A stretch of 8,735 bases of DNA from Croceicoccus sp. (GCA_029936705.1 JAPYSD010000113.1:1-8735); one strand, 5' to 3'. Shown: positions 1 through 6,181, counted from the stretch's first letter. Numbers and translations: made by a program. Notes: generated by a model from the letters alone, not told the origin.

Positions 1-351
1 GGTCGCGTCTGTATCGAGGATGAAGGTCCCGACGCGATTGGCCGCAACCGCCCACAGCGGAAAGGTGAACGGATTGGTGACGAAGGTAACCAGCGTCGCG
101 ACAGGAACGTTGGCGCGCGTGGGCAGGGCCAGGAACGCGGCCAGGAAGATCTGCCCCAGCGGCACGATGAAACCCGCAAACAGGCCCAGTGCCACGCCGC
201 GCGGAACCGAGCGGCGGGTGAAACGCCACAGTTCGGGCGACAGGAAGCGATGCGCGATCGGCGCCAGCCAGCGATTGCTGGCCAGCCCTTCGCGGGTGGG
301 CATGTTGGCGCGCGTCCAGCGCTTGATACGGCTCATCACCGGAGAACCCAT
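1..351 (-). CDS. DUF2062 domain membrane protein (3' end outside the window)
   Basis: The reading frame runs from an ATG at 351 down to base 1 without a stop, giving 117 residues of a longer protein. A basic N-terminal stretch (about 1-50) is followed by two hydrophobic segments at roughly 52-76 and 83-112. The segment PRGVALGLFAGFIVPLGQ (50-67) and the TNPFT motif (92-96) are typical of the DUF2062 family, a small inner-membrane family without an assigned biochemical role. The start is supported by AGGAAGG at 356-362, four bases before the ATG; a second ATG (Met6) sits too far from that site. It is the third gene of a minus-strand run after dapA and smpB, with 189 bases between it and smpB, so it may have its own promoter. 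Family assignment is fairly sure; function is unknown. Confidence 0.82.
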   Translation of the reverse strand, partial: MGSPVMSRIKRWTRANMPTREGLASNRWLAPIAHRFLSPELWRFTRRSVPRGVALGLFAGFIVPLGQIFLAAFLALPTRANVPVATLVTFVTNPFTFPLWAVAANRVGTFILDTDAT

Positions 352-540
352 CGAACCTTCCTGGCCGCCCCTTCCGGATCGCCGGTTCGACTCCGGTCCG
401 GCGGCGGCTTGCATTGCCCCACTAATAGGGCAAAATCGCTACACAAGTCATGAACGGGCGGCCGGAAATTCGACCAACCCGCGTGATTTCTGGCCCAACC
501 GTTGGCTTGTCCGCAGCTTCGTCGGTGCCGGCATGCGGCC
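352..540. other. Intergenic region between smpB and the DUF2062 gene
   Basis: No coding frame here looks real. It holds a short hairpin at 414-433 (arms TTGCCC and GGGCAA, 8-base loop), an isolated tRNA T-arm-like hairpin at 381-397, and the ribosome binding site of the DUF2062 gene at 356-362. The 414-433 hairpin has no clear T-run on either side, so it is a poor intrinsic terminator. I could not recognise a convincing -35/-10 pair for the downstream gene. Confidence 0.4.
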
Positions 541-1023
541 TTACCCGTTCTCCCGCATCAGCCTGGCCTTGTCGCGCTGCCAGTCGCGGTCCTTGATCGT
601 GGCGCGCTTGTCGTGCGTCTGCTTGCCCTTGGCCAGCGCGAGTTCGACCTTGGCGCGGCCCTTGCCGTTGAAATAGACCGACAGCGGGATCAGCGTCATG
701 CCCTTGCGCTCGACCGCGCCCAGCAGCTTCTCGATCTCGCGGTGGTGCAGCAGCAGCGTGCGCGGGCGCTTGGGCTCGTGATTGAAGCGGTTGCCGTGGC
801 TGAATTCGGGGATGTTGGCGTTCACCAGCCATGCCTCGCCATCGCGGACCTCGGCATAGCTTTCCTTGATCGACCCCTCGCCAAAACGCAGCGACTTCAC
901 CTCGGTCCCGGTCAGCGCAATGCCCGCCTCGAACGTGTCCTCGATGAAATAATCGTAGCGCGCCCGCCGGTTATCGGCGACCGTTTTGACTTTTTCGAAG
1001 GCGGAAGGTTTGGGGCGGGCCAT
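541..1023 (-). CDS. smpB: SsrA-binding protein SmpB
   Basis: This is the 160-residue tmRNA-binding protein of trans-translation. It carries tmRNA (SsrA) to ribosomes stalled on broken mRNA and places its tail in the empty decoding and mRNA channel. The length matches the family. Visible features are the N-terminal NRRARYDYFIEDTFEAGI segment (about 19-36), GTEVKSLR (39-46), the beta-barrel core with LVNANIPEFSHGN (66-78), and the basic C-terminal tail after HDKR (137-140), which in the family is disordered in solution and forms a helix on the ribosome. No good Shine-Dalgarno sequence precedes the ATG. The gene lies 77 bases downstream of dapA on the same strand, so co-transcription is likely. 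The partner RNA gene ssrA is not in this window. Confidence 0.96.
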   Translation of the reverse strand: MARPKPSAFEKVKTVADNRRARYDYFIEDTFEAGIALTGTEVKSLRFGEGSIKESYAEVRDGEAWLVNANIPEFSHGNRFNHEPKRPRTLLLHHREIEKLLGAVERKGMTLIPLSVYFNGKGRAKVELALAKGKQTHDKRATIKDRDWQRDKARLMRENG

Positions 1024-1041
1024 TGGTTCAATCTAGGCGCT

Positions 1042-1066
1042 GCCGTCGCCTTGCAAAAGGGGCGGC
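1042..1066. other. Hairpin in the dapA-smpB gap
   Basis: On the plus strand this can form a stem of ten pairs (one G-T) with one bulged G, closed by a GCAA loop; the minus-strand transcript would form the complementary version with a TTGC loop. It lies between the dapA stop (1101) and the smpB start (1023), about 20 bases before the smpB ATG. No T-run follows it in the direction of transcription, so it is more likely an RNA-processing or stability element, or chance in GC-rich DNA, than a terminator. Confidence 0.3.
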
Positions 1067-1100
1067 GTAGTCAAAAACGGGGCGGAGGCTAAATTCGCTG

Positions 1101-1991
1101 TCAGGCCGATTCCAGCAGCCCCGCATGGACCAGTGCCTCGTCCACTGCACGGCGCGCGGCGTCGCTGCAGGCTGTCAGCGGCAGGCGCACGGAATCGTTC
1201 AGCCAGTCATGCACGCGGCTGAGTGCATATTTCACCGGCGCGGGCGAGGAATCCTCGAACATCGCGTAATGCAGCGGGTACAGCCGGTCGTTGATCTTGC
1301 GCGCCAGCGCAAAGTCGTTGTCCACGCATGCCTGCTGGAATTCCGCGCAAAGCATCGGCGCGACATTCGCGGTGACCGAGATGCAGCCAGCCGCCCCCGC
1401 CGCATTGGCCGGCAGCGACAATTCGTCATCGCCCGAAAGCTGGCAGAAATCGCGCCCGATCCCCATGCGGTGATCGACCACGCGCGAAAGATCGCCGCTG
1501 GCGTCCTTGATGCCGATGATGCGGTCGGGGAACAGGTTGACCAGTTTGCACACGGTCTCAGGCTCGATGTCGGTCACCGTGCGGCCCGGCACGTTATAGA
1601 GGACGATGGGCAGGTCCGAATTCTTCGCCAGATGCGAAAAATGTGCGATCAGGCCGGCCTGGCTGGGCCGGTTGTAGTAAGGCGCGACGACCAGTGCCGC
1701 ATCCGCGCCGTACCGAGCGGAATGCTCCATGTGCATAAGTGCGGTCGCGGTGTCGTTGGATCCGCAACCCGCTATAACCGGCACGCGACCCGCCGTCTGT
1801 TCCACGCAGATCTGGACCACGCGGTGATGCTCGTCGACAGAGAGGGTGGACGCCTCGCCCGTGGTGCCGCAGGGAACCAGCGCGGACGATCCGCTCTCGA
1901 TCTGCCAGTCTATCAGGCGGCGGAAGGCGGCCTCGTCGACCGCGCCGTCCGCGAAGGGGGTGACCAGTGCCGGAATCGAACCCGAGAACAT
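1101..1991 (-). CDS. dapA: 4-hydroxy-tetrahydrodipicolinate synthase
   Basis: DapA condenses pyruvate with aspartate-4-semialdehyde, the first committed step of the diaminopimelate/lysine pathway, in the cytoplasm. The 296-residue product is a class I aldolase TIM barrel. It has Lys162 in IGIKDASGDLSR (Schiff base), Tyr132 in LYNVPGRT with Arg137, Thr43/Thr44 in CGTTGEASTL, and Tyr106 in APYYNRPS, matching the known E. coli catalytic and substrate residues within one position. I chose the ATG at 1991 (MFSGSIPALVTPF, the usual family start), with AGGAG about 11 bases upstream. An in-frame ATG at 2063 would add 24 residues with no family resemblance. The gene is divergent from the lytic transglycosylase and heads the dapA-smpB-DUF2062 run. 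Its product also supplies peptidoglycan. Confidence 0.96.
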   Translation of the reverse strand: MFSGSIPALVTPFADGAVDEAAFRRLIDWQIESGSSALVPCGTTGEASTLSVDEHHRVVQICVEQTAGRVPVIAGCGSNDTATALMHMEHSARYGADAALVVAPYYNRPSQAGLIAHFSHLAKNSDLPIVLYNVPGRTVTDIEPETVCKLVNLFPDRIIGIKDASGDLSRVVDHRMGIGRDFCQLSGDDELSLPANAAGAAGCISVTANVAPMLCAEFQQACVDNDFALARKINDRLYPLHYAMFEDSSPAPVKYALSRVHDWLNDSVRLPLTACSDAARRAVDEALVHAGLLESA

Positions 1992-2102
1992 TATTGGAAA
2001 CGCTCCTGAATACAGTATCTTGCTGGCGGGATTTCCCGCGGTCCAGCGGGATCGATTTGCCAATCCTGCCGTTCATTCGCTGATAAGGAGGGACCCCCTA
2101 CT
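1992..2102. promoter_or_regulatory. Divergent promoter region of dapA and the lytic transglycosylase
   Basis: This 111-bp region separates two divergent genes. A candidate plus-strand promoter is TTGGAA (1994-1999), a 16-base spacer and TATCTT (2016-2021), each 4/6 to the sigma70 consensus. Just downstream are three GCGGGA half-sites: forward at 2026-2031, inverted at 2034-2039, and forward again at 2046-2051. The first two form GCGGGA-TT-TCCCGC, and the two forward copies are 20 bp apart. AAGGAGG (2085-2091) is the transglycosylase ribosome binding site. I could not recognise a dapA promoter on the minus strand. Promoter and operator calls are inference. Confidence 0.35.
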
Positions 2103-4157
2103 ATGTCCAGCATGGACACCCAACGCATTTCTCGCCTTTTTCCGCGGCTTCGTACGGGTGCCGCTCCGCTTGCCTTGCTGGCGTTGACCGCTGCCCCCGC
2201 CTGCGCGGAGGAAAACGCCACGGTCCAGCAGCAGCCCGCGCAGAGCTTCGGCGAAATCCAGTGGAACCCCGGCGACTGGGAAAGGGCACGCGCGCAGCAG
2301 ATGGCCGCGCGGCCCGGACCGATGGCCTATGCCGTCACCCGCTGGCAGCAGCTGAAGCAGCAGCCCAGCCCCAGTTTCGTGGAAATCTCGAACTTCATCA
2401 CGCAATATCCCGGTCTGCCCGACCAGGAAGACCTGCAGGAAAAGGCCGAGGGACGGCTCGACAGCGAATATGTCGATGCGGCGCGGCTGGTGGCGTTTTT
2501 CGACACCCATCCGCCACTGACTGGCCAGGGCCAGGCACAATATGCGCTTGCCTTGCGCGCGTTGGGCCGCCCCCAGGCCATCGATGCAGCGCGTCGTGCG
2601 TGGCGCGCGGGCGCGATGTCGCCAACGGCAGAGGCATCGCTGGCAACCATGTTCGGCGGGGCCCTTACCATGGCCGACCACGTCGCAAGGGTCGACGAAT
2701 TGCTGTGGCAGGACGAGGGTGAGGCCGCGGCGCGCCAGATGCGCTATATCACCGGGCCCGAACGGACGCTCATGATGGCGCGCCTTGCCGCCGCGCAGGG
2801 CAGCGATCCTACCGCGCTTGGCCTGCAAGTGCCCGCCAGTGCGGCAGGCGATGCGGGCTGGATCTTCAACCGGGCCCGCCAGCTGCGCAATTCGGGCCAG
2901 CAAGCGGCGGCGCGGTCCTTCATCGTGAATTCGCCCGCGCTGACCCAGCTTCCCGGCGATCCGCTGCAGTTCGTGCGCGAGATGCGCTATCAGGCGATGA
3001 ACGCGGTCGAGAGCGGCGACATCGGCACCGCGGTCCGCATCGCGCAGCGCGCGGATGCAGCCTTTGCGCCGGGCACCGACGTGTCGAAGCTGTCCGGCCC
3101 GATCCGCGACGAATATGAAAAGCTGTTCTACAATGTCGGCGAAGCGGCGATGCGGCGCGGCGACAATGCCAGCGCGGCACGCATGTTCGCCACCTATGGC
3201 GCGTCGCAGATGACGGCCCCTGCCCGCACCAAGGGTTTCTATTTCGCCGGCGTAGCTGCGCAAAAGGCCGGCATGGGCGATTTCTCGCGCGCGGAGTTCG
3301 AGAAGGCCGCCGCCTATCCCGACCAGTTCTACGGTCAGATGGCGTTTGAAAAGCTGGGCCGACCACTGACCATCCCGGCAGGCCGGCTTGGCATGCCCAG
3401 TGCCGAGCAGCGGGCCGAGTTTCAGCGCCGCCCGCTGGTCCAGGCGGTCCGCGAGGTTGGCCGGTCGGGCGACTGGCGCACCGGCGTCGCGTTCTTCAAG
3501 GAGCTGGGCCGCCAGGCCGATTCGCCCGAGGAATACGCGCTGATCGCCGAACTTGCGCGCGAGACGGGTCGCCGCGACCTGGCCGTGATCGCGGGGCGCG
3601 AGGCTTCGACCAAGCAGATCTATGGCTTCTCGCCCTATGGCTTCCCGCGCATCGACGTGCCCGCGGGCGCGGACTGGACGATGATCCACGCCATCGCGCG
3701 GCAGGAAAGCCAGTTCGCCACCGACGCGGTCAGCCACGCGGGTGCGCGCGGGTTGATGCAGCTGATGCCAGGCACCGCGCAGGAGCAAGCGGGCAAGATG
3801 TATCTCAGCTACAATTCCGGCTCGCTGATTTCCGACCCGCAGTACAATATCCGCCTGGGCTCGGGCTATTTCGCGCGGATGATGGACGTGTTCGGCGGAT
3901 CCTATCCTCTGGCGATCGCGGCCTATAACGCGGGGCCGGGCAATGTCGGCAAGTGGCTGCGCGCCAATGGCGATCCGCGCACCGGGCAGATCGGCTGGGT
4001 CGAATGGATCGAGGCGATCCCCTTCAGCGAGACGCGCCGCTATGTCGCGCGCGTGCTGGAGAACGCGGCCTATTACGACGCGCTCTATCCCGATGCGGGC
4101 AAGCGCAGCGGGGATTATCCGCTGAGCTATTACATGCGCAAGCAGCCGGGCCGCTGA
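2103..4157 (+). CDS. Soluble lytic murein transglycosylase (Slt-type, GH23)
   Basis: This periplasmic enzyme of 684 residues should cleave the MurNAc-GlcNAc bond of peptidoglycan, leaving 1,6-anhydro ends. An N-terminal export signal (basic start, hydrophobic core near 19-31, ACA at 33-35) suggests cleavage before Glu36; the Cys34 context lacks a proper lipobox. A long helical region rich in Ala, Gln and Arg (about 60-500) resembles the superhelical U domain of Slt70. The C-terminal SLT domain starts near 525: catalytic Glu535 in ARQES, GARGLMQLMPGTA (547-559), AAYNAGPGNVGKW (606-618), and IPFSETRRYV (639-648). AAGGAGG lies 11 bases before the ATG at 2103; an ATG at 2112 is a possible alternative. 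The gene is divergent from dapA and upstream of greB. Family assignment is secure; assignment to a specific Slt subtype is not. Confidence 0.93.
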   Translation: MSSMDTQRISRLFPRLRTGAAPLALLALTAAPACAEENATVQQQPAQSFGEIQWNPGDWERARAQQMAARPGPMAYAVTRWQQLKQQPSPSFVEISNFITQYPGLPDQEDLQEKAEGRLDSEYVDAARLVAFFDTHPPLTGQGQAQYALALRALGRPQAIDAARRAWRAGAMSPTAEASLATMFGGALTMADHVARVDELLWQDEGEAAARQMRYITGPERTLMMARLAAAQGSDPTALGLQVPASAAGDAGWIFNRARQLRNSGQQAAARSFIVNSPALTQLPGDPLQFVREMRYQAMNAVESGDIGTAVRIAQRADAAFAPGTDVSKLSGPIRDEYEKLFYNVGEAAMRRGDNASAARMFATYGASQMTAPARTKGFYFAGVAAQKAGMGDFSRAEFEKAAAYPDQFYGQMAFEKLGRPLTIPAGRLGMPSAEQRAEFQRRPLVQAVREVGRSGDWRTGVAFFKELGRQADSPEEYALIAELARETGRRDLAVIAGREASTKQIYGFSPYGFPRIDVPAGADWTMIHAIARQESQFATDAVSHAGARGLMQLMPGTAQEQAGKMYLSYNSGSLISDPQYNIRLGSGYFARMMDVFGGSYPLAIAAYNAGPGNVGKWLRANGDPRTGQIGWVEWIEAIPFSETRRYVARVLENAAYYDALYPDAGKRSGDYPLSYYMRKQPGR

Positions 4158-4180
4158 TCGCACGGCATCGATGAAAACTT

Positions 4181-4213
4181 CGCGGGCCGGGTGACATCCT
4201 CAACCGGCCCGCG
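4181..4213 (+). terminator. Strong hairpin between the transglycosylase gene and greB
   Basis: Perfect 10-bp arms, CGCGGGCCGG (4181-4190) and CCGGCCCGCG (4204-4213), enclose a 13-base loop. It begins 24 bases after the transglycosylase stop and ends 13 bases before the greB ATG. There is no T-run afterwards, so full intrinsic termination is doubtful. It may attenuate readthrough, protect the upstream mRNA 3' end, or influence greB translation, because its 3' arm lies close to the greB start. Confidence 0.45.
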
Positions 4214-4226
4214 CTAGTCACGGCGC

Positions 4227-4706
4227 ATGAAACCGACCGGGAACCCGATCACGCCGCAAGGCTACGCCGCGATGCGCGCGCGTTACGACGCGCTGCTGGG
4301 CAAGGACCGGCCCGAGATCGTCGAGATCATCAGCTGGGCCGCGGGCAATGGCGATCGCAGCGAGAACGGCGATTATATCTATGGCCGCAAGAAGCTGCGC
4401 GAGATCGACCGCGAACTGGCTCGCCTCGCCCGCCGGATGAAGGCGGCGCGGGTGGTGAACCCGGCGGAGCAGCCCGACAAGGACCGCGTCTTCTTCGGCG
4501 CCACCGTCACGATCGCGGACGAGGACGACGAGCATCGCACCGTGACCATCGTCGGCGACGACGAGGCGGACGCGGGCGCACACCGGATCGGCTGGGGCAG
4601 CCCCCTCGCCCGCGCGCTGCGCGGCGCCGCTCTGGGCGACCTGCGCACGGTGCGCCTGCCCGCCGGCGACAAGGAATGGGAAGTGGTGGAAATCGCCTAT
4701 GGCTAG
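4227..4706 (+). CDS. greB: Transcription elongation factor GreB
   Basis: Gre factors enter the secondary channel of RNA polymerase and stimulate cleavage of the extruded RNA 3' end, restarting backtracked complexes. The 159-residue length fits. The N-terminal coiled coil (about 8-80) carries at its tip GDRSENGDYIYGRKKLREIDRE, the hallmark that separates GreB from GreA; Asp43 and Glu46 correspond to the acidic tip residues that hold the catalytic metal. The C-terminal FKBP-like domain follows from about 85 (VFFGATVTI, IGWGSPLARALRGAALGD). No clear Shine-Dalgarno sequence is visible before the ATG, which sits just after a strong hairpin. Its 3' end overlaps the next gene by 8 bases, suggesting coupled translation. 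GreB is favoured over GreA on the YIYGRKKLREIDRE segment. Confidence 0.93.
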   Translation: MKPTGNPITPQGYAAMRARYDALLGKDRPEIVEIISWAAGNGDRSENGDYIYGRKKLREIDRELARLARRMKAARVVNPAEQPDKDRVFFGATVTIADEDDEHRTVTIVGDDEADAGAHRIGWGSPLARALRGAALGDLRTVRLPAGDKEWEVVEIAYG

Positions 4707-5175
4707 GCGTCTGGCGCTGCTCGCCCTGTGCGCGCTGGCGGCGCCCGCCATGGCCGCGCCGCAGGCAATCTCGGTGCATGCAGGCTGGGGCGCGTTCCGC
4801 GACGGCAAGCGCTGCTATGCCATTGCCGAGGCCGAGCCCACGACCGCCGCGCGCGAGCTTGAGCCCTTCGCCTCGGTATCGCTGGCTCCCGATGCCCCTG
4901 CGCTTCAGGTCCGGCTGTCGCGCGTGATCCGGATGGGCAGCGCGGTGACGCTGCAGGTCGGCAATCGCCGCTTTCGCCTGACGGGCCAGGGCGCGACCGC
5001 GACCAGCCGCGATACGGCGACGGGCGGCAGCCGGGCGATCATCGCCGCGCTACGCGATGCCGACACGATGGTCGTCCATGCGCGCGACCAGCGCTCACGC
5101 TATTTCCGCGACATCTACGACCTGACCGGCGCGCCGACTGCCATCGATGCCGCGCTGATCCGCTGCGCGCGCTGA
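4699..5175 (+). CDS. Small exported protein, possibly IalB-like; function unknown
   Basis: A 158-residue protein with a clear signal peptide: MARR, a hydrophobic run of Leu and Ala (5-15), and AMA at 17-19, with likely cleavage after Ala19. The mature part (about 139 residues) has only two cysteines, Cys39 (GKRCYAIAE) and Cys156 (IRCAR, near the C-terminus), which could form a periplasmic disulfide. The order WGAF-x-DGKRCYAIAE, then a VSLAP/LQVRLSR strand region and VTLQVGNRRFRL, recalls the invasion-associated locus B (IalB) family, but I rate that resemblance as tentative. The ATG lies inside greB (ATGGCTAG, 8-base overlap), so translational coupling is likely; why an exported protein should follow greB is unclear. 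A strong hairpin follows the stop. The gene is real; its function is not established. Confidence 0.8.
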   Translation: MARRLALLALCALAAPAMAAPQAISVHAGWGAFRDGKRCYAIAEAEPTTAARELEPFASVSLAPDAPALQVRLSRVIRMGSAVTLQVGNRRFRLTGQGATATSRDTATGGSRAIIAALRDADTMVVHARDQRSRYFRDIYDLTGAPTAIDAALIRCAR

Positions 5176-5184
5176 ACGCGCAAA

Positions 5185-5212
5185 GGGCGGAGCCGGTTGC
5201 CCGGCCCCGCCC
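5185..5212. terminator. Hairpin terminator between convergent genes, probably bidirectional
   Basis: Arms GGGCGG-A-GCCGG (5185-5196) and CCGGC-C-CCGCCC (5201-5212) form 6 plus 5 G:C pairs around one A/C mismatch, with a TTGC loop. It lies 10 bases after the stop of the exported-protein gene and 20 bases after the end of the convergent barrel gene. Short T-runs follow on both strands (CGTTT on plus, TTTG on minus). Position between convergent stops supports a terminator acting in both directions. Confidence 0.65.
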
Positions 5213-5232
5213 CGTTTCAGATCGGCATGCGC

Positions 5233-5901
5233 TTAGAAGCGGTAGCCGACCGAACCGACGATCTGGTGGCGATCGGTGTCGATGTCGAACCGGTCGCTCT
5301 CGATGTCGTTGCCGTAATCGAACTCGGCCTCGCCATAGTTGGAATAGCGATATTCGAACTTGGCGAAGCTGTTCGGCGTCATCGCATATTCCAGACCGGC
5401 ACCCAGGCGGTAGCCGTCGGTGTCGATGTTGTCCTTCAGCTCGCTTTCGCCGTCACGCGCCAGCACGTTGAAGCGCGCGTTGGTGTAACCCGCCTTCACA
5501 TAGGCGAGCAGGTCGGGCTGGACCTTGTAGCCGGCGCGCGCGCCGATGTAGAGGTCGCGGCCGGTGTCGACGCGGCCCAGGCCGAAGCCCTCGAAATCGC
5601 GGCCATCGCTGTATTCGGTCTTGGCGGTCGAATCGGTGTACTCACCCTCGACGCCCAGCACGGTGCTGCCCATGTCGATGTCGTAACCCAGGCCCACGCC
5701 GTAGAGCAGGCCGTCGATGCTCTGATCGTCCTGGTCGTTGATGTCGTTGTCCGAATCCGAACCGGCGGTCGAAATGTCATAGCCGATGATCGCCTCGACG
5801 CGCGGACCCGAGAAATCGTAGTCGTTCATCTGCGCGTGGGCCGGCATGGCGACGATGGCGGCAGCGGTACCGGCGGCGGCCATGGAAATCAGCTTTTTCA
5901 T
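5233..5901 (-). CDS. Outer-membrane beta-barrel protein (OmpA-like/porin-family small barrel)
   Basis: The 222-residue product has a signal peptide (MKKLISMAAAGTAAAIVAMPAHA, likely cleavage after Ala23) and a mature part of alternating, Gly- and aromatic-rich strands (VEAIIGYD, GLLYGVGLGYDI, VLGVEGEYTD, LYIGARAGYKV, LLAYVKAGYTN, GYRLGAGLEYAM, FAKFEYRYSNYG). It ends in HQIVGSVGYRF, with the C-terminal Phe expected for insertion by the BAM machinery. The size fits an eight-stranded barrel of the OmpA-transmembrane-like/OMP_b-brl type without a peptidoglycan-binding domain. The segment at 49-60 (DSDNDINDQDDQ) is strikingly acidic. I chose the ATG at 5901 because GGAG (5907-5910) lies five bases upstream and MKK begins a normal signal peptide; an ATG at 5916 adds five residues. 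The leader carries a hairpin (5927-5944). Ligand or role unknown. Confidence 0.88.
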   Translation of the reverse strand: MKKLISMAAAGTAAAIVAMPAHAQMNDYDFSGPRVEAIIGYDISTAGSDSDNDINDQDDQSIDGLLYGVGLGYDIDMGSTVLGVEGEYTDSTAKTEYSDGRDFEGFGLGRVDTGRDLYIGARAGYKVQPDLLAYVKAGYTNARFNVLARDGESELKDNIDTDGYRLGAGLEYAMTPNSFAKFEYRYSNYGEAEFDYGNDIESDRFDIDTDRHQIVGSVGYRF

Positions 5902-5926
5902 AAGTACTCCAATCATATTCCCTCAT

Positions 5927-5944
5927 TGCCCCTTTGGCGGGGCA
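5927..5944 (-). promoter_or_regulatory. Leader hairpin upstream of the beta-barrel gene
   Basis: TGCCCC and GGGGCA form a perfect 6-bp stem with a 6-base loop. On the minus strand it sits 16 bases before the GGAG ribosome binding site and 25 bases before the ATG. No T-run follows, so it is not a classical terminator. A 5' hairpin of this kind could stabilise the mRNA or serve as a regulatory target, as is common for outer-membrane protein transcripts; that role is inferred. Whether it is transcribed depends on an unmapped promoter. Confidence 0.35.
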
Positions 5945-6147
5945 TAGACCGGGAAAATGCTCGGACACAATCTTGCGTTTCATGAACATAAGACAACAAT
6001 GCAGCTTGCCGCATATTTCGCACATCTGGCCGGGACAGGGTGCGGATTTTGCGACAAACACCATTGGATACAAGAATTTACGGAACCTTTGCTGCAAATG
6101 CGTATTCGCGTGCGCCCGAAGATATACAAGGTCACTGGACCACTGGC

Positions 6148-6159
6148 GCAAGCGCTTGC
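6148..6159. repeat. 12-bp perfect palindrome upstream of rlmN
   Basis: GCAAGCGCTTGC reads identically on both strands and lies 22 bases before the rlmN ATG. It has no spacer, so it suits a dimeric DNA-binding protein better than an RNA hairpin. No family of operator was recognised, and chance occurrence is possible. Confidence 0.3.
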
Positions 6160-6181
6160 CGTGGACTATATGCAGGGCATC

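Larger units (their letters stand above)
5902..6181. promoter_or_regulatory. Divergent intergenic region between the barrel gene and rlmN
   Basis: This 280-bp stretch is visibly richer in A/T than its neighbours and should hold promoters for both genes. In order it contains the barrel ribosome binding site (5907-5910), a perfect hairpin in the barrel leader (5927-5944), an 8-bp palindrome TTCATGAA (near 5979-5986), and a 12-bp palindrome at 6148-6159. An open frame in register with rlmN extends back to an ATG at 5957, but its codons (for example ATA, ACT, GGA, CCA) are unlike those of the genes, so I treat it as noncoding leader. No promoter stood out strongly. Confidence 0.5.

Noticed and set aside
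381..404. A complete tRNA or permuted tmRNA acceptor piece in the smpB-DUF2062 gap
   Set aside because: Only a T-arm-like hairpin is present. There is no complementary 5' acceptor strand, no anticodon arm and no CCA at the expected place.
20..676. A 218-residue plus-strand frame across the DUF2062 start and smpB
   Set aside because: It runs antisense to two genes with family motifs and through the noncoding gap; no domain is visible.
1125..2009. A 294-residue plus-strand open frame opposite dapA
   Set aside because: dapA on the other strand has all catalytic residues. The antisense frame has no recognisable domain and shows mirror-codon composition.
1992..2063. A 24-residue N-terminal extension of DapA
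   Set aside because: The family starts at MF(S/T)GS, and the ATG at 1991 has an upstream AGGAG. The extension would also consume most of the divergent promoter region.
2073..4163. A 696-residue open frame on the minus strand, opposite the transglycosylase gene
   Set aside because: It is antisense to a gene with a signal peptide, catalytic Glu and full SLT domain. Its Arg/Ala/His-rich composition is what the reverse complement of GC-rich coding DNA gives, and no family motif is visible.
5197..5985. A 262-residue plus-strand frame opposite the beta-barrel gene
   Set aside because: It begins inside the terminator hairpin and is antisense to a protein with a signal peptide and barrel C-terminus. 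Its Val/Asp/Ala-rich periodicity is the complement of barrel strands.
5957..6181. A 75-residue N-terminal extension of RlmN, including a CGFC motif
   Set aside because: The DNA is less GC-rich with codons unlike the gene. RlmN proteins normally begin near the chosen ATG, and the CGFC looks accidental.
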